Shown: piece by piece, positions 33,679-42,435 of the stretch
How the letters are laid out: each line of letters begins with the position of its first letter
Numbering within the stretch: the first letter of the stretch is position 1
Assembly: GCF_900299535.1 (NCBI RefSeq)
Contig: NZ_OMKE01000008.1
Coordinates: 1 to 64,000, forward strand
Source of the DNA: Aquimarina aquimarini
Lineage (GTDB): Bacteria; Bacteroidota; Bacteroidia; Flavobacteriales; Flavobacteriaceae
Length of the DNA stretch: 64,000 nt
Direction: 5' to 3'
Translations under genes and position numbers: made by a program
The notes under the pieces: model-generated
The model's input: the letters and a program-made list of their open reading frames with translations, nothing else
Databases searched by the model: none
Told to the model about the DNA's origin: nothing

Positions 33679-34718
33679 ATTTGAAGTTGTGTTTTGTATG
33701 TATTTTCAGTATTAGTAACTTTTAACTCATGTGTTTTTGGGTAGAGAAGCTCGAGTTGTTTTCTTACATTAAGAAGCCCCAAAGCCTTGCGTTCTGAGGT
33801 TACATTCTTTTTGGGAGGTTTAGAATTTTTTAATTCAAAATATAATTGATCACCAGTATTTGCTACTTTTATTTGAATAGTAGCCATATTAATCTCCTCA
33901 GATACTCCATGTTTAAAAGCATTTTCTACAAATGTCAATAACAGTAGAGGGGCAATTTTTTCTGCTCCTGTGATAGATTCATCAAAAATCACGTTAACTC
34001 TTTTGCCGTACCGTATCTGTTCTAGTTCTAGATATTTATTTATAAGAGTGAGTTCATCTCTTAATAGAACATATTTCTTATCACAACGATATAGCATATA
34101 ATCTAAGATGTGAGATAAATTTTCTATGACTTTGATTGTCTTTTCAGACTTTTTTAGAGCAAGTAGATATAAACTATTTAATGTATTAAATAAAAAATGT
34201 GGGTTTAATTGATTTTTTAACGCATTCAATTCTGCTTCTCGTTTTTTTTCATGTAGTTCAAGAAGTTTTTGTTTTTCTATATAAAATAAAATAGCTACCA
34301 GAATTACACAAGGGTAGGCATAGTATAAAGATGTAGAAAAAAATTGATTAAAATTGAAATAGATACTTTGAAAACTGGTAGACTCAAACCGTTGTAAATA
34401 GGTTGTATAGGTTGTTGGGTAATTAGGAACCAAATAATATACAAGATAAGAAGTACATAAGGCATGAATAATTGCAAATAATGCCAGAAGAGAAATCGCA
34501 AATGCAGTACTTCCTTTTTTGTTTAAAATTTTAGGAAGCAATAACCAACTCATAGTATAAGCAAAAATCATTTGTAATAAAACCTTAAAGGTATATACCT
34601 CAATAAGTTCTGTAAAAGTTGAATAGTACCAATTGGCACTAGCTATAGAGAATACTAGGACACAACACCAAAATGCCAAATGCCACCATAGATTATTACT
34701 AAGATTGAGTTTTTTCAT
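33669..34718 (-). CDS. LytS/YehU-type sensor histidine kinase
   Basis: 349 residues from the Met at 34718 (MKKLNLSNNLWWHL), preferred over an upstream Met at 34802 that adds an unusual leader. Four membrane segments fill about 10-165. The His-kinase domain has LNALKNQLNPHFLFNTLNSL (phospho-acceptor His in NPHFLFN) and the N-box TFVENAFKHGVSE, then GLLNVRKQLELLYP. It partners the LytTR regulator, whose gene it overlaps. Confidence 0.92.
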   Translation of the reverse strand: MKKLNLSNNLWWHLAFWCCVLVFSIASANWYYSTFTELIEVYTFKVLLQMIFAYTMSWLLLPKILNKKGSTAFAISLLALFAIIHALCTSYLVYYLVPNYPTTYTTYLQRFESTSFQSIYFNFNQFFSTSLYYAYPCVILVAILFYIEKQKLLELHEKKREAELNALKNQLNPHFLFNTLNSLYLLALKKSEKTIKVIENLSHILDYMLYRCDKKYVLLRDELTLINKYLELEQIRYGKRVNVIFDESITGAEKIAPLLLLTFVENAFKHGVSEEINMATIQIKVANTGDQLYFELKNSKPPKKNVTSERKALGLLNVRKQLELLYPKTHELKVTNTENTYKTQLQICL

Positions 34719-34943
34719 TGGTATAAAAATAACTGGATATTCTAAGATAGCAATATTTATCAAAATAAGATGGTATCGATGACAAAGAAGCAATTTGCGC
34801 ATACGAATACATATTAACCACAGAATTAATTAAAATAGCATGGTAATCTGCATATTGATATGCATAAAAGTACTGAACGTCTACTCTCTATTTTTTGGGC
34901 ACTTCTAACCTATACATTTGGTCAAAATGATAAAAACTGTTAT

Positions 34944-37301
34944 ATGAAATATTTGATCTTATTAGTCTCATTTCTTTGTAGTTCTATTACGGTTGGACAA
35001 AACGTAGGCACTATTTCTGGAACTATCTTGGATAAAAACCTACAAGAACCACTTGCATTTTCTAGTGTAGTAGTAAAAGATGATAAAGGAACCATTGTGA
35101 TGGGAACGATTACAGAAGATTCCGGGCAGTTTATACTTACAGATCTTGCACCGCAAACTTATACTATAGAGATAGAATTTATAGGGTATAAATCTCAGCA
35201 ACATAGTATTGAATTGAAATCAGGAGTACCTGTAAAGGATTTGACAATATATCTTGAAGAAAATGTTGAAATGCTAGAAGGGGTGCTAGTTACCTCTCAA
35301 AAATCAACCATAGAACAACGGATAGACAGAAAAATTATAAATGTAGGAAAGGATCTGATTTCACAAGGGCCTTCAGCGATTGATATAATGAATAATCTAC
35401 CTTCTGTAAATGTCAATTCAGATGGTAATATTACCTTCCGCGGAAGCCAAAATGTAAGAATTCTTATTGATGGTAAGTTAAGCAATCTCGAAAACTCAGG
35501 AGATATTCTCCAACAAATACCATCTAATACTATTAAAAAAATAGAACTGATCACGAATCCTTCTGCAAAATATAATCCAGATGGTCTAAACGGAATTATT
35601 AATGTGGTATTAAAAAAATCGGGTAATACTGGTTGGAATCTAGGGGTAAACTCAAGTGTTACGATTGCACAAAGAGAACGATATAATAATGGTTTCTCGT
35701 TTAATTATAAGCCAGGAGCTACCAATTTTTATGTAGAATATGCAAACAGGTTTGGAGATCAAATTACTGATGGTCGTGTGAACAGGTTTGATCTTAATTC
35801 TAATCAGACGACCAGAAATATCAATAATAGAAAGTCTAATAATATAAAACTGGGCACAGATATTTATTTATCTGATAAGCATACGGTTTCGTTATTTACA
35901 AATCAAAACTTTTACAAAGCTTATTTTGATGGAGGTAAACAAGTTGTATTTAAACAAAATGAAAGTGAAAATTTTGGACTGAATGATCTCTTAAAACGAA
36001 AGAATCATACACAGATATATAATTTGGATTATAAGTGGTTATTTGATAAAGACACGCACTTTTTGGAGTTAGAGGCAGATTATAATAATTATAATAGCGA
36101 TATGGCTAACAGTTTTGATTTTTCAGGGAACACTAAAACTCCTTTTTATAATGAAAATATAGAAGATCAACGAACTGTTTTAACTCTCAATATTGATTAT
36201 AGTCTTCCTATCTCAAGTAATTCAAAAATTGAATTAGGGGCAGAAACTCGTATAAATGCTATAGATAATACATATAGTGTTTCTAATCCCAATTTATTGA
36301 ACTCTGTATTAAACTATGATCGAGATATTTTCTCTTCTTACTTTATGTGGGGGTCCTCTCTTGGTAAATTTAAATTTAACCTAGGATCAAGGTTTGAGTA
36401 TTATTTGGTCAATGCTTCTTTTGATCAAGAAACTATGGCTGTAACGAATTTTGATCAAAAATTATTTAATGTATTCCCTTCTATATTTGTTGAATACAAA
36501 GCCAATTTAGAAAGCCCGCATCAATATCAACTAAGCTACGGTAGAAGGATAGAACGTCCATCTTTTAACCAGATTAATCCGATTAGACAAGTTACCACCC
36601 CTCAAATAATAGCGACAGGAAATTTACAATTAATTCCTCAATTTAGTAATGCATTAGAAGTTAATTACCTCTATAGATTTGCTAAAAATTCAATTAGCTT
36701 GAGTGGGTTTTACAGAAAGATTGAGGATGAGATCAATAGAATTGGAATCTTTGATCAACAGGATCCTAATTTACTACGATTGAGCTATGATAATTTTGAG
36801 AGTAATGATGCATATGGATTAGAGATAGGGATGAATTTTGAAATTACCGATTGGTGGCGTTTTAATTCGAATCTAGAACTGTACTCTAGAGAACAACAAG
36901 GAATCATAGACGGTATAGGGGTATCTGTTCAGAATACACTTGCCAATATAAAGCTGACTAATAGTTTTAAAATCAGTAAAAATATAAGAGCATCATTATT
37001 TGGATTTTATAGTGGCAGGCAAGAAGTATTGCAATATGAACTCAAACCAAACTATTATATGAATGCAGGATTACGCTATAATTTTGCTAAAGGTAAAGGG
37101 AGTTTAAGTATCAATGTAAATGATGTGTTTGGAACACAACGATTTGCTTTTGAGACTTATAGAACGGTTTTTCAGGAAGGAGAATTTTTACGAGATACGC
37201 AACAACTCTTTATAGGAGCCTCCTACCGTTTTGGAGGAAAAGTAAGATCAATCTCTAGAAAAAAACGTGATAAAAATATCAAAGCAGATAAATTTCTATA
37301 A
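34944..37301 (+). CDS. TonB-dependent-type outer-membrane beta-barrel receptor (OMP_b-brl_3 class)
   Basis: 785 residues from the ATG at 34944, which gives a signal peptide (MKYLILLVSFLCSSITVGQ); the in-frame ATG at 34860 would precede it with 28 non-signal residues. A carboxypeptidase-regulatory-like domain (about 22-105; GTISGTILDKNLQEPLAFSS), a plug (about 130-215; SAIDIMNNLPSVNVNSDGNI, IRIEL-like ILIDGKLSN) and a long barrel (about 230-770) follow. There is no strong TonB box. It is divergent from the LytS/LytTR genes, a pairing that suggests control by them. Confidence 0.88.
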   Translation: MKYLILLVSFLCSSITVGQNVGTISGTILDKNLQEPLAFSSVVVKDDKGTIVMGTITEDSGQFILTDLAPQTYTIEIEFIGYKSQQHSIELKSGVPVKDLTIYLEENVEMLEGVLVTSQKSTIEQRIDRKIINVGKDLISQGPSAIDIMNNLPSVNVNSDGNITFRGSQNVRILIDGKLSNLENSGDILQQIPSNTIKKIELITNPSAKYNPDGLNGIINVVLKKSGNTGWNLGVNSSVTIAQRERYNNGFSFNYKPGATNFYVEYANRFGDQITDGRVNRFDLNSNQTTRNINNRKSNNIKLGTDIYLSDKHTVSLFTNQNFYKAYFDGGKQVVFKQNESENFGLNDLLKRKNHTQIYNLDYKWLFDKDTHFLELEADYNNYNSDMANSFDFSGNTKTPFYNENIEDQRTVLTLNIDYSLPISSNSKIELGAETRINAIDNTYSVSNPNLLNSVLNYDRDIFSSYFMWGSSLGKFKFNLGSRFEYYLVNASFDQETMAVTNFDQKLFNVFPSIFVEYKANLESPHQYQLSYGRRIERPSFNQINPIRQVTTPQIIATGNLQLIPQFSNALEVNYLYRFAKNSISLSGFYRKIEDEINRIGIFDQQDPNLLRLSYDNFESNDAYGLEIGMNFEITDWWRFNSNLELYSREQQGIIDGIGVSVQNTLANIKLTNSFKISKNIRASLFGFYSGRQEVLQYELKPNYYMNAGLRYNFAKGKGSLSINVNDVFGTQRFAFETYRTVFQEGEFLRDTQQLFIGASYRFGGKVRSISRKKRDKNIKADKFL

Positions 37302-37452
37302 GCTCAACAAAAAATGTATAATTTTTAAAAAATAATAAAATAAAAAATAATGAGGAGGTCATGTATATCAATCAATTTGTTTTAGCAAAATAGAAGTATT
37401 TATAATCACCAATGTTTTGGGGTCATTTAATCAATTATAAGACTTCTATTTG

Positions 37453-37485
37453 TGGCATCACTCTTTTGGGTGATGCCATTTTTTT
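37453..37485. terminator. Intrinsic terminator between convergent genes
   Basis: TGGCATCAC pairs with GTGATGCCA over an 8-base loop, followed by seven T. It ends the receptor gene and lies just beyond the dehalogenase remnant's 3' end. Confidence 0.85.
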
Positions 37486-37508
37486 ATCATATAATTATAT
37501 AAAGATTT

Positions 37509-38387
37509 TTATGCGTAGAGTTTTGATATCCAATCTTTTAATTTTGAGCTAATTAATTCTGGATTGTCTTCTTGAATAAAATGTGTTCCTGAACCAATAT
37601 TTACGGCTTCTGTATTAGGGATATTCTCTATAATCCAATTTCTAACAGGTTCTGGCATAAAGGCCCCTGGCTCTGCATAGAAAAATAACTTAGAGATAGT
37701 TGATTGCTGTAGTTTCTCTCTATAGTTTTTAACAATAAATGATGTTAATTCTGGTTTACCGTTTAAAGGCACTTGAGAAACGAATTTCCAAATAGGTTTT
37801 CGACTATTTACTGTTTTAAAAGGACTTTTGTAAGCTTCTAATTCATCCTTGGTAAAATCACGAACTACCCATGTTGGCAGAACATCATTTAAGAAAATAT
37901 TATCTTCAGCAATCATTTTCCACCCATTTTCCCCTCGTAATTGTTTAAAAAAATCAAGCGTATTTTTATCAAAGTAAGAACCAATATCTTGAATAATACC
38001 TTCCATAAAAGCAATTCCTTTTATATTCTCGGGATGATTTGCAAAGTAATTAAACCCTAGACCAGAACCCTAATCATGCATAACCAAGATGATGTTCTTA
38101 AGATCTAATTGTTTAATAAGAGTTTCTAAGTAAGCATATTGCTCTAGGTAGGTATAATCAATTGTAGGTTTATCAGATTTTCCCATTCCTATTAAGTCAG
38201 GAATATAGATAGAATGGCCTGTTTCTAGGATTTTAGGGGCAATATTTCTCCATAGATAACTATTAGAAGGATTGCCATGAAGAAAAAGAATAGGATCTCC
38301 TTTTCCTTTTTCATTAGAAAGAACATGCATTTTACTTCCTAATACTTCATGATAGGTTGATTTAAAGAGTGGGTTATTTATAGACAT
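37509..38387 (-). pseudogene. Haloalkane dehalogenase (HLD-II, LinB/DhaA-like) interrupted by one amber codon
   Basis: The frame spans 293 codons with one in-frame TAG (38070-38072, codon 106). Everything else matches the family: halide-binding Asn39 in FLHGNPSNSYLWRNI, nucleophile Asp105 in VMHD, then the stop, then GSGLGFNYFANHPENI; catalytic acid Glu129 in FMEGI; catalytic base His269 in GTHFIQEDNP. In active enzymes HD is followed by Trp (HDWGS), the second halide-stabilising residue, so TGG has become TAG by one base. The gene is probably inactive, recently broken. It lies divergent from a LysR regulator. Confidence 0.88.
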
Positions 38388-38484
38388 AGCTTTTTTAATG
38401 TGTTATTTAAGTATTTATTGAGCAAATTTAAATACATTTGATATATAAAGAAAATGAATTGTTTTTATTATAATCATAAAATAA

Positions 38485-39369
38485 ATGAATATATCTCTTA
38501 AGAACTTAAAACTGGTAAACGTAATAGTCAAAGAAGGTTCTATAACTAGGGCATCTGAAAAACTATTTCTTTCTCAACCAGCATTGAGTCATCAGTTAAA
38601 AAAATTAGAAGAAGAATTAGGTCTTAAGGTTTTCAATAGAATAAATAAAAAACTTGTACTCACAGAGACAGGGCAAATACTTTTTAATACATCAGAAAAG
38701 ATATTGGTATCTTTTATTCAACTTAATAACCAAATTGAGGAGGTTAAAAATGGAAAAAAGCGATCAATTCGCATAACTACAGAATGTTATACGACGTATC
38801 ATTGGTTGTCAAAAGTAGTTGAAGGATTTAGGAAAGAGAATGAGAATATAGCTATAGATATTGTAATAGAAGCGACTAAAGAACCTCTTAAGTATTTACT
38901 AGAAGGTAAAATAGATTTAGCTATTGTGAGTACCATGAGTAGTCACCCATCTATTCATTTTCAACCTGTAGTACAAGATGAAATGATGGTAGTAATGGCA
39001 AGAGAAAATAACTTAGCTCACCATAGGATTATTGATTTACCTGATCTGATAGAACAAAATTTGATTCTTTATGATTTACCAGAAGAAAAAAATTATGTAC
39101 TTACTCATATTTTACAGAATAATAAAGAAACTGTAAAATCAATTCAGAAAGTACAACTTACAGAAGCTATTATTCAATTAGTTCGAGCTAATTTGGGGAT
39201 TACAATTATGGCAAAATGGGCTCTTGACCCTTTTTTACAGGATGCGCAATTGAAGGTTGTACCTTTTAAATCTACTAGAGGTATGCGAACATGGTATACT
39301 GCCAGTCTAAACAAAACCTCAGAATTAGAGATGTTGTTTGCAGCTCAAATAAAAATAGCCTTAACTTAA
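38485..39369 (+). CDS. LysR-family transcriptional regulator
   Basis: 294 residues. The N-terminal winged HTH is typical (LKLVNVIVKEGSITRASEKL, FLSQPALSHQLKKLEEELG, VFNRINKKLVLTETGQ). The co-inducer domain spans about 90-290 (IRITTECYTTYHWLSKVVEG, IDLAIVSTM). It is divergent from the broken dehalogenase with a 97-base gap, so it probably once regulated that gene, and it is 18 bases before the acetyltransferase gene. Confidence 0.92.
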   Translation: MNISLKNLKLVNVIVKEGSITRASEKLFLSQPALSHQLKKLEEELGLKVFNRINKKLVLTETGQILFNTSEKILVSFIQLNNQIEEVKNGKKRSIRITTECYTTYHWLSKVVEGFRKENENIAIDIVIEATKEPLKYLLEGKIDLAIVSTMSSHPSIHFQPVVQDEMMVVMARENNLAHHRIIDLPDLIEQNLILYDLPEEKNYVLTHILQNNKETVKSIQKVQLTEAIIQLVRANLGITIMAKWALDPFLQDAQLKVVPFKSTRGMRTWYTASLNKTSELEMLFAAQIKIALT

Positions 39370-39387
39370 GCTTCATAATAATATATA

Positions 39388-40161
39388 ATGGGAGATTTAA
39401 TACAGTTAAATAAAGAAAATATATCAGACGAACATATCTGTTGTGCGATATCAGATAAAAAGTGTTCTGATAGTTATCAAGCAAAAAAAGACTGGTTGAC
39501 AAAAGAGTTTGATAATGGGTATGTTTTTAGAAGGATTGATGAACGAGCAAAAGTCTTTATAGAATACGGGCCAGCAGAGAATGCCTGGATTCCGATAACA
39601 GCACCAAATTACTTGAACATTAATTGTTTTTGGGTTTCAGGAAAATATAAAAAGAAGGGATACGGAAAAGAGCTTTTGAAAACAGCTTTTGATGATGCCA
39701 AAAATCAAGGAAAAGATGGTTTGGTAACAGTAGTAGGAATCAAGAAATTTCATTTTATGAGTGATACAAAATGGTTTTTAAAACAAGGATTTGAAGAGGT
39801 GGAGAGAATTTCTAGTGGATTTAGTTTATTAGTAAAGAAAATAAATTCAAAAGCTGAATTACCTAAATTTAATGAATCTGTAAAAAGTGGAGAATGCTCT
39901 GAGAAAAAAGGAATTGTAGTTTATTATTCTAATCGTTGTCCTTTTGCAGAATTTCACGCAAAAAATTCTTTGATTGAAACTGCAAAAAATAGAAAGCTTC
40001 CATTAAAAATAATTAAACTAGAAACAATAAAACAAGCGAAATCAGCTCCAAGCCCGGCAACCATTTTTAGTTTATTTTATAATGGCAAATTCATGACAAC
40101 AGATATTAGTGTTTGTATGGATACAAGGTATGATAAGATAATGGATAAGATAATAAAGTAA
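39388..40161 (+). CDS. GNAT-family N-acetyltransferase with a C-terminal YoaP-like domain
   Basis: 257 residues. A GNAT core spans about 20-150 (acetyl-CoA binding loop NCFWVSGKYKKKGYGKELLK, then FLKQGFEEVERISSGFSLLV). A C-terminal extension (about 170-257) with GIVVYYSNRCPFAEFHAKN resembles the thioredoxin-like YoaP module, keeping one Cys of a CPxx motif. The substrate is unknown. It follows the LysR gene closely and may be co-transcribed with it. Confidence 0.82.
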   Translation: MGDLIQLNKENISDEHICCAISDKKCSDSYQAKKDWLTKEFDNGYVFRRIDERAKVFIEYGPAENAWIPITAPNYLNINCFWVSGKYKKKGYGKELLKTAFDDAKNQGKDGLVTVVGIKKFHFMSDTKWFLKQGFEEVERISSGFSLLVKKINSKAELPKFNESVKSGECSEKKGIVVYYSNRCPFAEFHAKNSLIETAKNRKLPLKIIKLETIKQAKSAPSPATIFSLFYNGKFMTTDISVCMDTRYDKIMDKIIK

Positions 40162-40276
40162 TTAATGATATATATCTATTTACTATTGTAAAAAGTCAGG
40201 ATAAATGTTTAAATAGATACTATTTCTGGTAACATTTGTAACTATCAAGACATATATAGAGAAACAATAACAAAAA

Positions 40277-40936
40277 ATGAAAAAAAGAAGTCTATTGATA
40301 GTTTTGGTATGTATGTTATTATCTATATCACTTAATGCCCAAGAAACGAATTTTAAATTCGGAATAAAAGGAGGAGGAAACTATTCAAAATATACGCCAG
40401 ATTTGACTGCAGCAGGGATGGATATTGCAGAATTTAAAAGAAAAATCGGTTTTTATTTTGGAGGATTTGTAAATATAAAGGTTAATGAAAAAATAAGAAT
40501 TCAACCAGAAGTACTTTTTGCATTACAAGGCACTAAAATTTTGATAGAAGGGTTTGAATTAAGAGGAGGCCCTAATGAGATACCTATAGCAGGAGACTTT
40601 AAGGCAAATATAGATGAATCAATACTCATAGCTCCTATTGCGATGCACTATTTTTTTACTTAGAATTTTTATATGGAAACAGGACCACAATTTGGTTATA
40701 TAATTAATATCAAGGAGAATATTAAAGAAAGTCCTTTTGAAGAATTTGGAGTTAATAATACCCCTATATATATATTATCGGATCATAATAAATTTGATTT
40801 TGGACTACTAATAGGCGCAGGTTATAAATTATCTAATAATTTGGGGCTTAATAGTAGGTTTTTATTTGGTTTAACTGAAAGAGGTGATTCTACGAAAGCA
40901 TCAGTTTTTAATCTAGGAATTGAATATACATTGTAA
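40277..40936 (+). pseudogene. PorT-like outer-membrane beta-barrel gene with one in-frame TAG
   Basis: 220 codons with a signal peptide (MKKRSLLIVLVCMLLSISLNAQ), then PorT-type barrel strands (FKFGIKGGGNYSKY, FYFGGFVNIKVNEKIRIQPE, ALQGTK). At codon 129 (40661-40663) a TAG interrupts PIAMHYFFT-stop-NFYMETGPQFGY, where the family runs on without a break. The same frame continues to a normal end (GYKLSNNLGLNSRFLFGLTE). A single substitution, for example AAG or CAG to TAG, explains it. The second half could also be translated from the ATG at 40673, but without a signal peptide. Confidence 0.8.
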
Positions 40937-41051
40937 ATATTTGCATTGTAATAAGATAAAATGGATAGATCAAAATAGCTTATAAACCCTAGATTATTAA
41001 ATGTTTTATCATAAAGGATTTTAAAATTTAAAATCTAGTAGTAGTAGAGTT

Positions 41052-41081
41052 TTGAAAACCGAGTTTGAAATCTTAACTTTG
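41052..41081 (+). promoter_or_regulatory. Consensus Bacteroidota promoter for the 41108 gene
   Basis: TTG at 41052-41054, a 19-base spacer and TAACTTTG at 41074-41081. The ATG is 27 bases downstream. Confidence 0.75.
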
Positions 41082-41107
41082 TAGTCCAAATTATAACCTA
41101 TATTATT

Positions 41108-41728
41108 ATGCGTGGAGTAAGTATTTTTAGAGTAAGTAGAGTAGTACTTACGCTAATGGTTTTATGCTTTTTTATACAAGGAAATGCACAAAACGACCAA
41201 ATAGCACTTAGAGCTATGGGTAAAAAAGAATTTTCTGTTAAAAGTCTCAACGGGATACCATACACAGTAGTCATAGAATCAAGTAATAGCGACGGTCAGT
41301 TTCATTTAGGAAGTACAGGTAGACTTACTTTTAAGATAGATGATATGATTGATACCAGAAGTACACTGAGAATTGTATTTGAAGAAGAGATATATCACTC
41401 TCTAGAAGATAAACTCCTAGAACAATATAAGGCCGATATAGAGTGGATACAATCTGAGCTTGAAATTAAAGAAAGTGAACTCAAAATGTTTCCAACTCGT
41501 CCAGTGTTTACAGATGCAGGTCTAGAGAAGCTAAAAGGCAAAGTGTTTGAATATGTAACAAACGATAGAAAAGAAAGCTATTTTAACCGATGGATAGAAA
41601 AGATCAACTATTCTGTTGGAGCAGTAGGTTTTTTTAGAGAATTGTATGCAGCATCTAATGGAGAAGATAATTCACAACGACATAATTTCTTACCGATTAA
41701 TATCTATGATGAATTGAATAATAGATAG
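41108..41728 (+). CDS. Secreted protein of unknown function, 206 residues
   Basis: The signal peptide ends near FFIQGNAQ. The mature part begins with a small beta region (SVKSLNGIPYTVVIESSNSD, FHLGSTGRLTFKID) and continues with a charged helix (about 95-140; LLEQYKADIEWIQSELEIKE). No family is recognised. It has its own consensus promoter and terminator, so it is a stand-alone gene. Confidence 0.7.
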   Translation: MRGVSIFRVSRVVLTLMVLCFFIQGNAQNDQIALRAMGKKEFSVKSLNGIPYTVVIESSNSDGQFHLGSTGRLTFKIDDMIDTRSTLRIVFEEEIYHSLEDKLLEQYKADIEWIQSELEIKESELKMFPTRPVFTDAGLEKLKGKVFEYVTNDRKESYFNRWIEKINYSVGAVGFFRELYAASNGEDNSQRHNFLPINIYDELNNR

Positions 41729-41759
41729 TTGTTATATATAACAACCTTATATTTTTTTT
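41728..41759. terminator. Intrinsic terminator overlapping the stop region of the 41108 gene
   Basis: A perfect 18-base palindrome GTTGTTATATATAACAAC at 41728-41745, then a T-run at 41752-41759. Confidence 0.75.
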
Positions 41760-41770
41760 GTGTAAGCTAT

Positions 41771-41998
41771 TTATTTACGAAATAAGATTTTAACGCTACG
41801 AGTTTGTTTCAAAATTAAAAGTTTATTGTCAAACAAATACAATACTTTTTGGGCTTGTTCCAAGATAGTTTTGTTTTTGAGTGTTTCTAAAAAATTAGAA
41901 ACAGCTTCTTTATAATTAATTATGAAAGAATCTACTAGGGTGTATTGAGATGTAGATGCTTTTATTTCCCTAGTATTAATAGGGTAGGGGGGAATTAT
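41771..41998 (-). pseudogene. Possible start-less gene remnant, 75 codons
   Basis: On the minus strand an uninterrupted frame of 75 codons ends at a TAA (41771-41773) and reads like protein (TREIKASTSQYTLVDSFIIN, then YKEAVSNFLETLKNKTILEQ), but no ATG or GTG is available at its head and a TAA precedes it. No family is recognised. Chance cannot be excluded in AT-rich DNA. Confidence 0.25.
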
Positions 41999-42435
41999 TT
42001 ACATTTACTCAAAAAGAGATATGTGAGGTAACAGATAATGCTTAGTCTACAAGGTTAAACACTCGTATAAAATTCCTGAAGTTACTTTTGTTAGTTTATT
42101 ATGTTATATCTATCATCAATAGATAACTTCTACGTTGTTATTTATGTAATAAAATGTTTTACAGAAATGTATCGTTTTATAAATTTTGACTACCAAACTT
42201 TTTTGAGGAGTTGTTTTTCTTTTCTATCTTGTAGAAGGAAGAAGAAAAAATACTTCAGTATTGAATAACTTATTCCTTTCGAAAAAAAGAATAAGAGAAA
42301 AATACTGGTTTTTGATTGATTAAAAAATTGGATAGACCAGTTAGTGGAATACAATTTTGTAGTAATTAAAATACTACAAGAATTTTTGTGCTAACTAAAT
42401 TTAATGTCTAATCAATAATTTTTAATCTAATTATT
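41999..42435. other. 437-base leader of the first protease, partly duplicated upstream of the second
   Basis: No ORF. From about 42190 it resembles 50170-50402 before the second protease: a shared TTTTCTTTT..T.TTGTA.GAGGAAGAA-type stretch, AATAAGAGAAAAATA versus AATAGGAAAATTTAT, and the shared ACTAAATTTAATGTC directly before both starts. The two genes were therefore duplicated together with their control regions. Confidence 0.55.

Noticed and set aside
38070..40663. Reassigned or suppressed TAG as a sense codon
   Set aside because: Many intact genes in the window end in TAG, and a third interrupted gene has TGA instead. Independent mutations explain the data better.
41771..41998. A functional small gene on the minus strand
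   Set aside because: There is no start codon and a stop precedes the frame; kept only as a low-confidence remnant.
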